From Adiantum capillus-veneris (taxonomy: Eukaryota > Streptophyta > Polypodiopsida > Polypodiales > Pteridaceae): 64,000 bases of DNA. The stretch spans positions 25,106,451 through 25,170,450 of the forward strand of contig CM043948.1 in assembly GCA_014529385.2 (NCBI GenBank), read 5' to 3'. The stretch's first letter is position 1, and every line of letters begins with the position of its first letter. Below the pieces are notes generated by a model that had not been told where the DNA came from, did not search any database, and worked only from the letters and a program-made list of their open reading frames with translations. Made by a program: the position numbers and the translations under genes. Of the stretch, positions 24,187 through 35,660 are shown in pieces.

Positions 24187-24231
24187 TACCACCACTGATG
24201 ATCTCTTAAGAGCGAAACGCGTTTGGTGGTA
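24187..24231 (+). ncRNA. Type I hammerhead ribozyme of the Penelope-like element
   Basis: The full hammerhead layout is visible. Stem I is UACCACCA (24187-24194) paired with UGGUGGUA (24224-24231), eight perfect pairs. The core CUGAUGA is at 24195-24201. Stem II (24202-24213) pairs CUC with GAG around UUAA; its first pair, usually G-C, is a U/C mismatch here. GAAA is at 24214-24217. Stem III is the tiny palindrome ACGCGU (24217-24222), followed by the cleavage triplet GUU with the predicted cut after 24223. Very short, palindromic stem III is typical of hammerheads in Penelope-like elements, which can work as dimers. The stem II mismatch may lower activity. Confidence 0.85.
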
Positions 24232-24344
24232 CCCTCCCTATTGTAACACTCCTTTTTGTGCTTACTAGCTATCTTTGGCAACCATTTTTTACCATTCTTA
24301 AGGAGTCAACTCGCAAGCTTGAGTACTTATTTTTAAATAACTAT

Positions 24345-24900
24345 TGTCTCTAAGTGAGGGAGTCTGACTCTCCTTGAGAGTCTTAGCTTGGCTTGCTTTA
24401 CCTGTGTCTTCATTCATTTGCTTCTTATTCTTCTTTGTGCTACTCAATTTACCTAAATATTGAGTGACTTTCTTAAAGCCCTCAATATATAAGTCTATGA
24501 AGTTCTCGCTTGGAGTGTCATCTTGAGGCTCCATCCGCCCTTCTTTTGTCATTGTCACTCCGTCATAATCAACCTTCACCAAGTCTTGAGCAAAGGCCCT
24601 AGGCTCAACAAGTAGGAGTCACCATTGATTAGCTTTACTCCAAGGCATGAAGACATTTCAAGATCTGAACACTCTTTCTTTATCTCTTTAACAATCCCAT
24701 AGTCTTTGAAGGGAAGTTGCTCTTTATCCTAAAAGATCAAGTGGACTTTCTCATCACTTCCACCATTTGGCAAGTGAAAATCTAGATACCAAGAACTTGG
24801 TGTTGAGCCTGTTGCATCAATTGACTTTGACATTCTCTTCTGAGACATTTTTTGTAAAAAGAATGACATATATTTAGAGAAGATGGATATTAATACACCC
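24345..24900 (-). pseudogene. Truncated second copy of the unrecognised gene
   Basis: This minus-strand fragment matches the N-terminal 170 or so residues of the gene at 7343-7987 (for example SENFIDLYIEGFKKVTQYL and SSWYLDFHLPNGGSDEKVHL). It has at least one in-frame stop and a frameshift near 24605, and is cut off at the duplication edge. It cannot encode the full protein. Confidence 0.75.
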
Positions 24901-26100
24901 ATATGGACCTAGGGCCAGAGAGTCCTCTCTATGTTAAACCCTATGGTCCTAGGTCCAAAGGGTGCCAACAAAATGGTTCTACAGGTGTACCTAGGCCACC
25001 CTATGGTACTAGGATCACAAAATCTCTTATGACATTAGAGGAAACCTTGTGGCCCTAGGGCCATAGGGGTCCAAAGTAGTAGCCCTTGAATGGCCTAAAT
25101 GCCTCTTTAGAGCCTCTACACTAACACCCTATGGCCCAAGCTCCATACGAGGACCCTCTAATCAATCCAAGTTCTTATGTCCATGGCGCCCACTTGGGTG
25201 TACTTGAGTGGCCAAAATGCCTTTAGAGTTTCTACAATGGCCACAGGGTGCACTCTAATCTAATGAGAGTTCTTGTGTACATGGTTCCCATGTAGGTGTC
25301 ATTGAGTGGCATAAATGTCCCCTTAGAGATTCTACATTATTACATTGTAAACTACTTGACATTCTCTAGCCATGTCCAATCCCCACACACCTCGATCTAG
25401 AGGTGCACGGAGGTCAGGACCACCGGGTTATAATCTTTATTGGTCAATGCCTATATTCATGGGTGTCACGTAAGTGCACCCCCATGTCTAAATGACAATG
25501 CATGTAGTGGGAAAAACCCCTTTGCCTTCTAGTTTATTTCTAAGATGTGACCTCTTTCATAAGCTTAGACTAACTAATCTATAGTATTTGGGCCCTGTAT
25601 CCATAGGGTTCCCTCTAATCAAATGAAAGTTTCTATGTTCATGGTGCCCATTTGGGTGCGCTTGAGTGGCCTAAATAACCTTTAGAGATTCCTCATTGGC
25701 ATCCTTTGGACCTAGGGACACAGGGTGCACTCTAATCTAATGAGAGTTCCTATGTACATGGTTCCCATGTAGGTGCCATTGAGTGGCATAAATCCCCTTA
25801 GAGCTTCTACAATATCACATTGTAAACTACCTCAAATTCTCTAGCCATGCTTGGTCCCCGCACACCTCGATCTAGAGGTGTAAGAAGGTCAGGACCACCG
25901 GGTTATAATCTCTTTTTTATTGATCAATGCCTATATTCATGGGTGTCTCGTAAGTGCACCCCCATGTCTACATGACAATGCATGTAATGGGCAAAACCCC
26001 TTTGCCTTCTGGTTTCTTTCTAAGATGTGTCCTCTTTTGTAAGCTTAGACTAACTAATCTATAGTCTTTGGGTCCTATGTCCATAGGGTGCCCTCCAATT
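24345..26100. repeat. Segmental duplication, copy B
   Basis: 24345-25980 matches 7425-9066; the flank to 26100 continues as the same kind of repeat DNA. The left edge meets the end of the Penelope-like element, and the right runs into the 46-bp tandem array. Confidence 0.85.
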
Positions 26101-28412
26101 GAATTAGAGTTCCTAAGGCCACATGGTGATCTTTCTAATTGTTAAAAACCCTATGGCCCTAAGAACATAGGGTGCAAGTGCTCTTTGTGCTAGCAAGAAA
26201 CCCTATGGCCCTAAGGCCACAGGATGCTCTTTGTGATGGCTAGAAACCCTAACCATCACAGAGAGCACCCGTGGACTTAGGGCCATAGGGTTTCTAACCA
26301 TCACAAAGAGCTTTACATAGCCCTAAGGCCACATGGTTCGCTTTGTGATGGCTAGAAACCCTACGGCCCTAAGGCCACGGGGTGCTATTTTTGCTAGCTA
26401 GAAACCCTATGACCCTAAGGTCACAGGGTGCCCTAAGGCCATAGGGTGCTCTTTTTGGTGGTTAGAAATCCTATGGCCCTAAGGCCACAAGGTACTCTTT
26501 GTGATGGCTAGTAACCCTATGGCCCTAAGACCACACAGAGCTCTTTGTTTAAGCTTGAATCCCTATGAACCTAATGCCACATGGTGCTCTTTGTGATGGC
26601 TAGAAACTCTATGGCCCTAAGGTCACATGGTGCTCTTTGTGTAAGTTAGAAACCCTATGGTCCAAAGGCCACATGGTTCACTTTGTGATGGCTAGAAACC
26701 CTATGGACCTAAGGCCACAGGGTGCTCTTTTTGTTACCTAGAAACACTATGGCCATAAGGTCACAAGGTTCTCTTTGTGTTAGCTAGAAACCCTATGGTC
26801 CTAACACCACAGGGTGCTCTTTTTTATAGCTAAAAACCCTATGTCCCGAAGGCCACATGGTGCTCTTTGTGATGGCTAGAGACCTATTTCCCTAAGGCCA
26901 CATGGTGCTCTTTGTGATGGCTAGAAACGCTAGCCATCACAAAGAGCATTGTGTGGCCTTAGAGCCATAGGATTTCTAGCCATCACAAAGAACACCCTAT
27001 GGCCCTAAGGTCATATGGTGCTCTTTGTGGTGATTAGAAAACCTATGGCACTAAGGCCACATGGTGCTGTTTGGGAAGGCTAGTAACCCTATGGCCCTAA
27101 GTCCACGTGGAGATTTTTGTGTAAGATCGAAACCCTTTGTCCCTAAGGCCACATGGTGCTCTTTTTTTAAAGCTAGAAACCCAATGACCCTAAGGCCACA
27201 TGGTCGTCTTTTTGTTAGCTAGAAACCCTATGGCCCTCAGGCCAGATGGTGCCCTTTTTATAAGCTAGAAACCCTATGACCCTAAGGCCACATGGTGCTC
27301 TTTTTGTTAGCTAGAAACACTATAGTTTAAGGACACATGGTGGTCTTTTTGTTAGCTAGAAACCCTATGGCCCTAAGGCCACATAGTGCTTCTTTTGTTA
27401 GCTAGAAACCCTATGACCATAAGACCACATGGTGCTCTTTTTGCTAGCTAGAAACACTATGGCCAAAAAGCCACAAGGTGCTCTTTGTGTTAACTAGAAA
27501 TCCTATGGCCTTAGGTCCACATGGTGTTGTTTGTGTAGGCTAGAAACCCTATGTCCCTAAGGCCACATGGTGCTCTTTGTGATGGCTAGAGACCCTATGG
27601 TCCTAAGGCCACATGGTGCTCTTTGTGATGGATGGAGACCCTATGGTCCTAAGTCCGCTTGCCATAGGGCGCTCTTTGCGATGGCTAGAAACCTTATGGC
27701 CCTAAGGCCACATGGTGCTCTTTATGATGGCTAGCAACCCTATGGCCCTAAGTCCATAGGGAGCTCTTTGTGTAAGTTAGAAACTCTATGGTTCTAAGGC
27801 CACATGGTGCTATTTTTGCTAGCTAGAAACCCTATGTTCCTAAGGTCACATGGTGCTCTTTGTGTTAGCTATAAACCCTATGGCCCTACGTCCACAGGGT
27901 GCTCTTTGTATTAGCTAGAAACTCTATGGTCCTAAGGCCACAATGTTCCCTAAGGCCATAGGGCTCTTTGTGATGGCCACAAGTCCTATGGACCTAAGGC
28001 CACATGGTACCCTAAAGCCATATGGTGCTCTTTGTGATGACCACAAATCCTATGGTCCTAAGGACACATGGTGCTCTTTGTGATGGCTAGTATCCCTATG
28101 TCCCTAAGGCCACACAGAGCTCTTATTGTTAGCTAGAAACCCTATGGACCTTAAGCCACAGGGTGCCCTAAGGCTATAAATGTGCTCTTTGTGATGGCTA
28201 GAAACCCTATGGCTGTAAGGCCACATGGTGCTCTTTGTGATGGCTAGTAACCCTATGGCCCTAAGGCCACATGGAGCTCTTTGTGTAAGCTATAAACCCT
28301 ATGGCCCCAAGGACACATGGTGCTCTTTGTGGTGGTTAGAAACCCTATGGCCCTAAGGCCACATGGTTCTCTTTGTGATGGCTAGTAACCCTATGGCCCT
28401 AAGGCCACATGG
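26090..28412. repeat. About 46-bp tandem repeat array with palindromic core
   Basis: About 45-50 diverged units. A typical unit is AACCCTATGGCCCTAAGG, then CCACATGGTGCTCTTTGTG, then ATGGCTAG, giving a 46-bp period. The core CCCTATGGCC-CTAA-GGCCATAGGG is an interrupted palindrome in some units, while most have GGCCACATGG on the right. Two short patches are inverted (about 26250-26310 and 26930-27000). The array ends exactly where truncated element 3 begins. Confidence 0.9.
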
Positions 28413-30780
28413 AATTGTGTGGCCGAGTGCCCTATCAGGCTACAAAAGAAAGCCACACTAATACAAACCAATTAAGCCAGCACATCTACAATGCTGATAC
28501 TCATGTGTAATCAATGTGGCATAGATCATTTGATTGCTCAATGTCTGAATAATCAAAATGCGTTGAAGATTACGTCATTAAACTTGATTGAGGTTATCGA
28601 GGAGCCATCACAAAGTCCACCTATGGTACCAGTGAATGTACTCACACGATCGATGCTCCAAAAACAAGATTATATTCTTAAAGAAAGAGACACGGCATCA
28701 ATTGCCCAATCTCAAAAAAAGAAGAAAACACGAAGGAAGAGATCACAAAAAGCAGCAAAGTCAGACCCTAGTTCAAAGACTAACATAGGGACTTGTGTGA
28801 CGACCCCATATATATGAACGACACTGAAAAGGATTTTGATTTAGGTGAAAACATGGAGACCAAAATGACCACTAAGAAAGAAACCAACAAGGAAGATCGT
28901 CATGAGCCACAATGTCCAGGATCCAAGAAGAAGTTAGGAACTTATCCAAACCCTACAAAGGAGATTGAGCGAGTTAAGAAATTAAGGAGTTTGGTAGAAG
29001 ATACCCAAAGGGATCTAGAACCAGCACCTAGGCAGATCCAAATTACAGACACATTGTTTCCTACGCAACAACAACCTCACAAAGCCCATAGACCCCTAGC
29101 CATACCTAGTGTCATCCAAGAAGAAAATGACTTAAAGTCATGGAAAAGTGGGCATACTCACTTCTTGTTGGAAAGAATGTATACAGAGGGACTACCCGAC
29201 CCTATCGAAGAAATGGAGATCCCATTATCCCACTTTAAGGGACAAAAACCCAAAAGGTGCCATTAAATACTGCCAAACTGATGGATTTCATGGCTTCAGA
29301 AGTTAGAACCACCATCATGTCCAAACTATATGGAGACCCTGAGCTATTCTTAGCTCTTAGAGCTTTCCTCAACGGAGAATTGAAAGTCGGGCTACCACAA
29401 TTTGCATAGATGGATGGAGCTAGGGAGATGCCAATAGAGGAGGAACACTTAGATCCACAACCCAACCTAGATGAGAACCATGTTGTAGAAATACCTGTTA
29501 ACAAGTTGGGACAATACTTTGAGGGCAATGAATCCAATGCAGCCATACCAATCACTACCAAGGGATTAACTGTGAAGGGAATCCTTGATGGTGGCACTGG
29601 GGTTAGCATTTGACTAAAAATTGGTGGGAAACTATGGGAAGACCTCACCTTGGGACCACAACCATAGTAGTAAAGATGGCCAATGGGTCTATTGTTAAAC
29701 CTATTGGGATGCTAGAAGATCTCAAGATCGAGGTCTTTGGACATAAAATAAGGAATACCTTCATTGTTATGGATTTCTCCAAGCACACTATAGCATCTGA
29801 GATGATCTTAGGACGTCCTTTCATGAGGGAAGCAAAAATGGTGCATGATTGGTCTAAAAACCATGTCTATTTGCAGTTCCAAGATTCTATCATTCGAGTG
29901 GATCTTGTAACTGGTCGAGCACATCCTCTAGGAAATAGGTTTATAATTGATCATAGATCTTACACCACAGTTCACTTGGCCCCATTGCAGTATTGTTACA
30001 CATGTAAAGTGGACATTGATGTTGGGGAAGATTCTCCTTATATGGATGTACTACCTGGGATGACTGAGTCGGACAATGTGGATTGGATCCACCTAGCAGC
30101 AACCATAGACACTTAGGGAAACAGGGGGACGACCTGGGTAACACTTGAGGGGAATGAAATGCCACCACTCGTACCCTTAAACATGCTAGAAGCAATGCAT
30201 ATAGCTTCTGATGACCTACACGATAAAGGTTTGACTGGCATTGGAACCAGTAGTGTCTCACAAGACTATAGCCCACACGATTTGGGGTCAGAATCATCAA
30301 TTGAAATTGACTCAAAGAACAAAGAATCTGAGTTAAATCTTAGTGTAAATGTGGGGACAAACCATTCAGGGCCTAGTGGTACCCTAGATGACAATCTATC
30401 CAAGGGAGCAGAAGACACAAGTTGCGATTCATCCAGTGACTCTTCACTAAAGATTGGTCGTAATAAAAAAATAGACAAGAAGAGTAAGAGATATAAGAGG
30501 CGACGATATCGAGCAAATGTGCGTGATAGAATAAATGAAAAGAAATCTAATGCAAAATGGCTTAATTATATAGGGGCATGTGATGCTCATCAAAAGTTGG
30601 TAGATAACTGGGCTGAATACCTTCAAAGCGTTATGTGGTGTAGTCCACAACCCATTGACATCGCACAACTACAGGCTATAGAGAAGCCAAAGTTGAGCCG
30701 TACCAGAAGGAGACGACAAAATCGAGAGTTAGCTCAACAACAAGAGAAATCGGAAGTGAAATCACAGTCCACAGAACAAT
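28413..30780 (+). pseudogene. Gag C-terminal part and protease of element 3
   Basis: Frames 28491-28817, 28793-29266, 29410-29613, 29610-30116 and 30159-30782 together match residues from about 865 onward of element 2 Gag and the linker that follows it. A zinc knuckle CNQCGIDHLIAQC is present. The protease motif is ILDGGTGVSI, with DGG in place of the usual DTG or DSG, followed by MILGRPFMREAK. A basic patch (KRYKRRRYRANVRDRINEKK) precedes RT and is conserved in element 2. Frameshifts and stops (for example TAG before 29410) break the frame. Confidence 0.8.
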
Positions 30781-30847
30781 AGGACCCCACAGACTTACAC
30801 CCTGCACATGAACATTTAAAATCTACACCACAGAGGAATGTAAGGTT

Positions 30848-33800
30848 ATGTATACAAAGGCTCAAAGAAAACCTATCGATGGAAGAAATGGAGTTTATGA
30901 CGGTCCAACAATAGTTAAGGAGATAGAGTTAGCAGACCCAAGAGAAGAGTCCAAACCTGTTTTCTTTTCCCAAGATCTGACAGAGACTCAGGAGTATGTA
31001 CTTAAAGAACTTCTCAAGGAATTCAAGGACAAATTTGCTTGGACATATCATGATATGAAAGATGTTCCACATTCGGTGGTGCAACACACAATCCCCATGA
31101 ATAGCATGGCTAAACCAGTTCAGCAAACGACCCTACCCAATGAATCCTAAGTATGCAAAGATCATTCAAGAAGAGATTGAAAAGCTTGTGAAATGCGGAT
31201 TCATATACTCTATTGAGCACTCAGAATGGGTGTCTCCAATAGTGATTGTGCCAAAAACGAATGGGAAACTCAGAGTGTGCGTGGATCTCAAGAAGGTCAA
31301 TGCTGCCACTAGGAGGGATCATTATCCCTTGCCATATTCAGAATATGTGCTTGAAAGAGTTACAGGAAAGGAAGCTTATAGATTCTTAGATGGGTACTCT
31401 GGCTATAATCAAATCACAATTTCACTAGAGAACCAAGCTAAAACGGCTTTTATAACAGAATTTGGAGTGTTCGCCTTTTGTGTTATGGTTTAACCAATGC
31501 CCCTGCTACCTTACAAAGATTAATAAATACTGCTTTTAGAGAATATTTGAGGGAGTTTTGTGAAGCTTTCTTAGATGACCTTTGTGTTTATTCCTCTTGG
31601 AAAGAACATCTATCATGCTTATGAAAAGTGTTTGAGAAGTGCAGATTGTATTGCATCTTCCTAAACCCTTTCAAATGCCAATTTTGGGTTAAACATGGAG
31701 TCATTTTAGGGTATATAGTGTCCAAAAATGGGAGGTGACGGTTTATTTTAAACTTCACCGAGATAGCTCGTCCTTTGTACAAGCTTCTTATTGAGTTCCA
31801 CTGGACCGTGGAGTGTGACCACGCTTATGAGTCATTGAAAAAGACCTTGATTAGCACTCCTATTCTACGAGTGCCCGATTGGAATGTAACTTTCCATGTG
31901 CATATTGATGCATCAAACTTTGCTATTGGGTGTGTTCTAGCTCAACGAGGAGAACATAAATTGGACTACCCCATTAGCTTTGCAAGTCATCAATTGAATG
32001 ATGCCGAAAGAAACTACACCACTACAGAGAGGGAAGGTTTAGGTATGATTTATGCAGTGAAGAAATTTCACTATTACCTTCTGGCCAACAAGTTTGTTTT
32101 CTACGCTGATCATCAAGGCTTGTTGTATCTCTAGTAAATAACCCTTATTCCACGGGAAGAATTACACGATGGTTGTTAATTATTCTTGAGTTTGATTTTA
32201 CCGTTGTGGTGAGATCTAGTAAAAGACTTGTCATGGCGGATCATTTGTCTTGCATATCTAATGGTGAAGCCCCTACTGGAGTCGATGATGAATTGCCTGA
32301 TACTTCTTTATTTCTAGTCGAGACCATACCTGAATGGAGTGAGAAGATTGTGAACTTTCTAGTTAATGGTTTTTCACCCAAAGAGCATAGCTCGAAAACT
32401 GTCAAAAGAATGTGAACCTTATTCTCTCATTGCAGGAACTCTATGCAGGCTAGGAAAGGATGATATTCTTAGACGTTGTGCCCGTGAGGATGAGTATTTA
32501 TACATACTGCAAGAAGCCTACATGGGTATAGGCAGAGGACATTTCTCAAGGGAACTAACAACTAGAAAGGTGTTGCAATCAGGCTATTGTGGCCTACTTT
32601 TTTCAAGGATGTGTCACTTTTTGCAAAAGGATGTGATGAATGCCAACGTTACAAGATCACACAACGAAATGATAAGATGCCCTTACATCCTGGTAAAGTG
32701 ACTCAACCATTTGAAAAATGGGGTTTGGACTTTGTAGGCCCAATTAGTCTGGCAGCTCGTAGCACTCAATCTCAATATATTATCGTTGCCACTGACTATG
32801 TGACAAAGTGGGTGGAAGCCAGGGCGACACGTAAGGCTGATGCAAGGCCAACTGCCAAGTTTCTCTTTGAGAACATTATTACAAGATTTGGTTGTCCCTT
32901 TGAGAGTGTGAGTAACAATGGCACTCAATTTATAAATGGAGTGATAAAAGAACTCACTATCAATTTCATGATAGCTCACCATAAGTCCAATCCTTATTAT
33001 CCACAAGCAAATGGCCAAGTTGAGAGTACCAACAAGACCTTAATCTCTACCTTGACCAAAACGGTGGAAGCTCATCGCATAGATTGGGATTTGAAACTGA
33101 CTTCAGCCCTGTGGGCTTATCGTACTTCTTACAAAGTGGCTATTAATTGTACACCATTCAAAATGGTATATGGCCAAGAAGCAGTTATGCCATGGGAGTT
33201 TGTAATTGCTAGTCTGTGCGTAGCTTCACAAGAAGGTTGGGATGGTAACCCTTTAGTTGAGCGCTTATATATTCTTGAGAGATTAGATGAAGAAAGGCAA
33301 TTGGCTGTGCAAAATGCACTTGTGGAGAAAGATAGAAGGATGAAATGGTTTGACCATCATTTAAAGAATAAGGATATCAATGTTGGTGATAAAGTCCTTA
33401 TGTATCGAGTGCGTAACGAAAAGAAAAAGTTGAAATATGCGGGAAAAGGACCATATAGAGTATGTGAAATCACCCTACAAGGAACCATTCATGTGGAGAC
33501 TCTTGATGGAGTTGAAACCATCGTATTTCTCAATGATAGAAAATTTAAAAGATATTATAATCCTTTAAGCCAAGAGGAGCTACGTGCCATCCATAAAAAA
33601 AAAAGCAGCCAAGGCACAAACATAATTGAAGAAGATACAAGCTCAAGCTGAGGCTAAAGAGCGACGACAACGCATAAGACGCCAACGAGAGGCCAACGTT
33701 GGAGTTACACATGCATTCCACGTTGAAATAGAGGATGATTGGTTGGACTCTGACACACCTCTGCGATACCCTATTGAGTTAAATAGCACCTATGAAAAAG

Positions 33801-34640
33801 TGCTATATAACGCCTTATTATACACGGGGGCTATGTATAATCTGCTATCATATGGGGTGTGGTTTCAATTAGGAAATCCATCTCTATCTGAGAGTATTAT
33901 CCAAGTCAAGGGTGTCAATAAGAAAAAAACCGCGGTTTTTGGAATTTGGAACACTTCTATTAGTTATGACAATGGGGTTGTAGCTCATGACTTTTTGGTC
34001 ATGCCTGCTGGAACTATGGAGGGTAATATAAACCTAGGACGCACGTAGATGATAGCCACCAAATTCACTATCGATTGGGGGACTGGTGTGTCACAACGCA
34101 GAAACCAACTCTTAGCCCTGCTACTCAAGTCATAGTCCCTGGGATATTGCCTCTTAAGAATAAAACCCAAAACATTGCATGTCCAAGAGGTTGAACTATA
34201 TGTCTCCATAACCCAACTCTCTAGAGCTTCAACTGCTATAGTTAAAATAAAGCTTGAGACACACAAGACCCATCATAATATAACAAAGAAAACATACAAG
34301 TGGGTCCCTAAAGCTTCTTTAGCAACCATAGCTAGTGCTCAAAGACAGGAGCCTGGTAAGAGACGTCCCACTCGCCCCAAGAAATATAAAGAAACTTTGC
34401 GTTGGATTCCCAAAAAACCATTGGAAGCCCAAGGCTACTATGAAGAAAATGATCAATTCTGGGTGCCAAAATGTAAATTGTGCTCTTACATGTCACCTAA
34501 CCCATGTGAGCCCAACCCTGTAGCTCCAAAACGAATTGACGATCGTGGAAAGAAAAAAATCATAGAATGCTATATATCCACTCCAGAGCTAGTTTGGGTA
34601 CCGAAGAAAGAACGATTTGTTCCACCTAGCTGAGGAACAG
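30848..34640 (+). pseudogene. Pol of element 3: RT, RNase H, integrase, second protease-like domain, W[VI]PK tail
   Basis: The pieces run collinear with element 2 Pol. RT is at 31140-31730 (RVCVDLKKVNAATRRDHYPL; FLDD near 31572). A deletion of about 110 bp near 31733 removes the RT thumb start. RNase H is at 31775-32134 (HVHIDASNFAIGCVL). Integrase is at 32366-33651, with WGLDFVGP retained, the second catalytic Asp changed to Asn in VSNNGTQF, and the Glu kept in QVESTNK. The second protease-like domain (33626-34048) reads LLYTGA where element 2 has LLDTGA, so the catalytic Asp is lost. The tail at 34175-34633 has four WVPK/WIPK motifs. It is inactive. Confidence 0.85.
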
Positions 34641-35226
34641 GAAAGTCAAATGAAGCTTCTTGCTCTTCATGTAGTTCATATATGGAAATAGAAGTTTTGA
34701 CACAACCTCCAACTACCATTGTACATATCCATACAAACAAGGAAGAATTTGCACCTCCTGTTGTAAGTTCACCACCTACAACAACGTTGCAAATAAAATC
34801 ATGGGAGTGCACCTTACCACCCTTGCAACTAGATGAAACGCATAGGGCGGTCGAAAACTATTGGTTAAAGCCTTCACCCATAACAACTTGGAACAATTGG
34901 TTTCAAAAGGTGACGACATCATTCCAAAAGGTATGTTCTACCCAAGGAAGGGGGGAGTGTTTGCGGACATCCATCATTCACTTGCTTCCCTCTCAACCTT
35001 CCTCCCTGACCTCTCAATCTCCCGAGTCTTAGGGAATGTATATATAAAGCCTTATAATCACAAAAAACAAAAATAAGAAAGTAAAAGAGCAAGAGCCACC
35101 AAACAACATTTGAAAACCTACGAGTTCTATACATGACCCAAAATCATAAGAACATATGATTATGCACAAGGACATGACCTTTTGGCACAACCCCTATAAT
35201 ATTTTCACTCTAACTATCATCTATCT

Positions 35227-35660
35227 ATGTGTATAGATATGTCTAGTACGCTAGAGTCATCTACTCCTGCCTTGGGTGAGAGGTACCTTCGTTACTTTTC
35301 GCAAATGTTTCACATGGTCTTTCCGGTGCTTGCCTGTGAACGGGATTTGGTAAGTACGCTAGCTAAGAGGAATTTCGAGGAATTAGAATGGTTGATATGT
35401 CTCTTGACCACAACTGATCCATACTTAGTAGAGGACGTCACCCCGATTGCGTAAGACTACCCTCTTGACCAAGATGACTATAGGCGTCTAGTGACCTTCT
35501 TAGTAAACATTGGTGCTTCTAATGATGAAGACAATTTACATGATTACACGGATGGCACTTATGGTCTCATGGATGAGGACTTTGTTTTTCTCGATGACGA
35601 GGATAGGGGTTTAGCCTTAGGATTCCCCCCCAATATCTACAATATCCTATTACCTTGACT
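35227..35660 (+). pseudogene. Small acidic ORF of element 3
   Basis: The frame 35227-35454, continued after a TAA stop to about 35658, is homologous to the 132-aa ORF at 48791-49189 of element 2. Shared stretches are NFEELEWLI and FLDDEDRGLALG, with an acidic middle. It follows the Pol tail and precedes the long 3' untranslated region. I do not recognise a domain. It is broken by one stop. Confidence 0.65.

Larger units (their letters stand above)
9067..24340 (+). mobile_element. Penelope-like retroelement (PLE), decayed, interrupted by nested insertions
   Basis: A plus-strand element identified by its reverse transcriptase pieces (9770-11302). It continues after the nested insertion (11308-23485) as 23491 to about 24340. 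The right part has a hammerhead ribozyme, a hallmark of many PLEs. The left limit is taken from where duplication copy A stops matching copy B; the right limit is where copy B begins, so both ends are approximate. 9067-9770 is pyrimidine-rich with no clear protein. I see no GIY-YIG endonuclease motif, so the element may belong to the endonuclease-lacking PLEs or may have lost that part. Without the nested insertions it would be about 3.1 kb. Confidence 0.75.

Noticed and set aside
26090-28412. Resemblance of the CCCTAAGG-containing units to plant telomere repeats (CCCTAAA)
   Set aside because: The period is 46 bp, not 7 bp, and the CCCTAA word is part of a longer palindrome. It is not a telomeric array.
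26090-28412. A repeat-spacer look reminiscent of a CRISPR array
   Set aside because: The repeats are diverged and run directly into each other without unique spacers, in an evidently eukaryotic plant setting.
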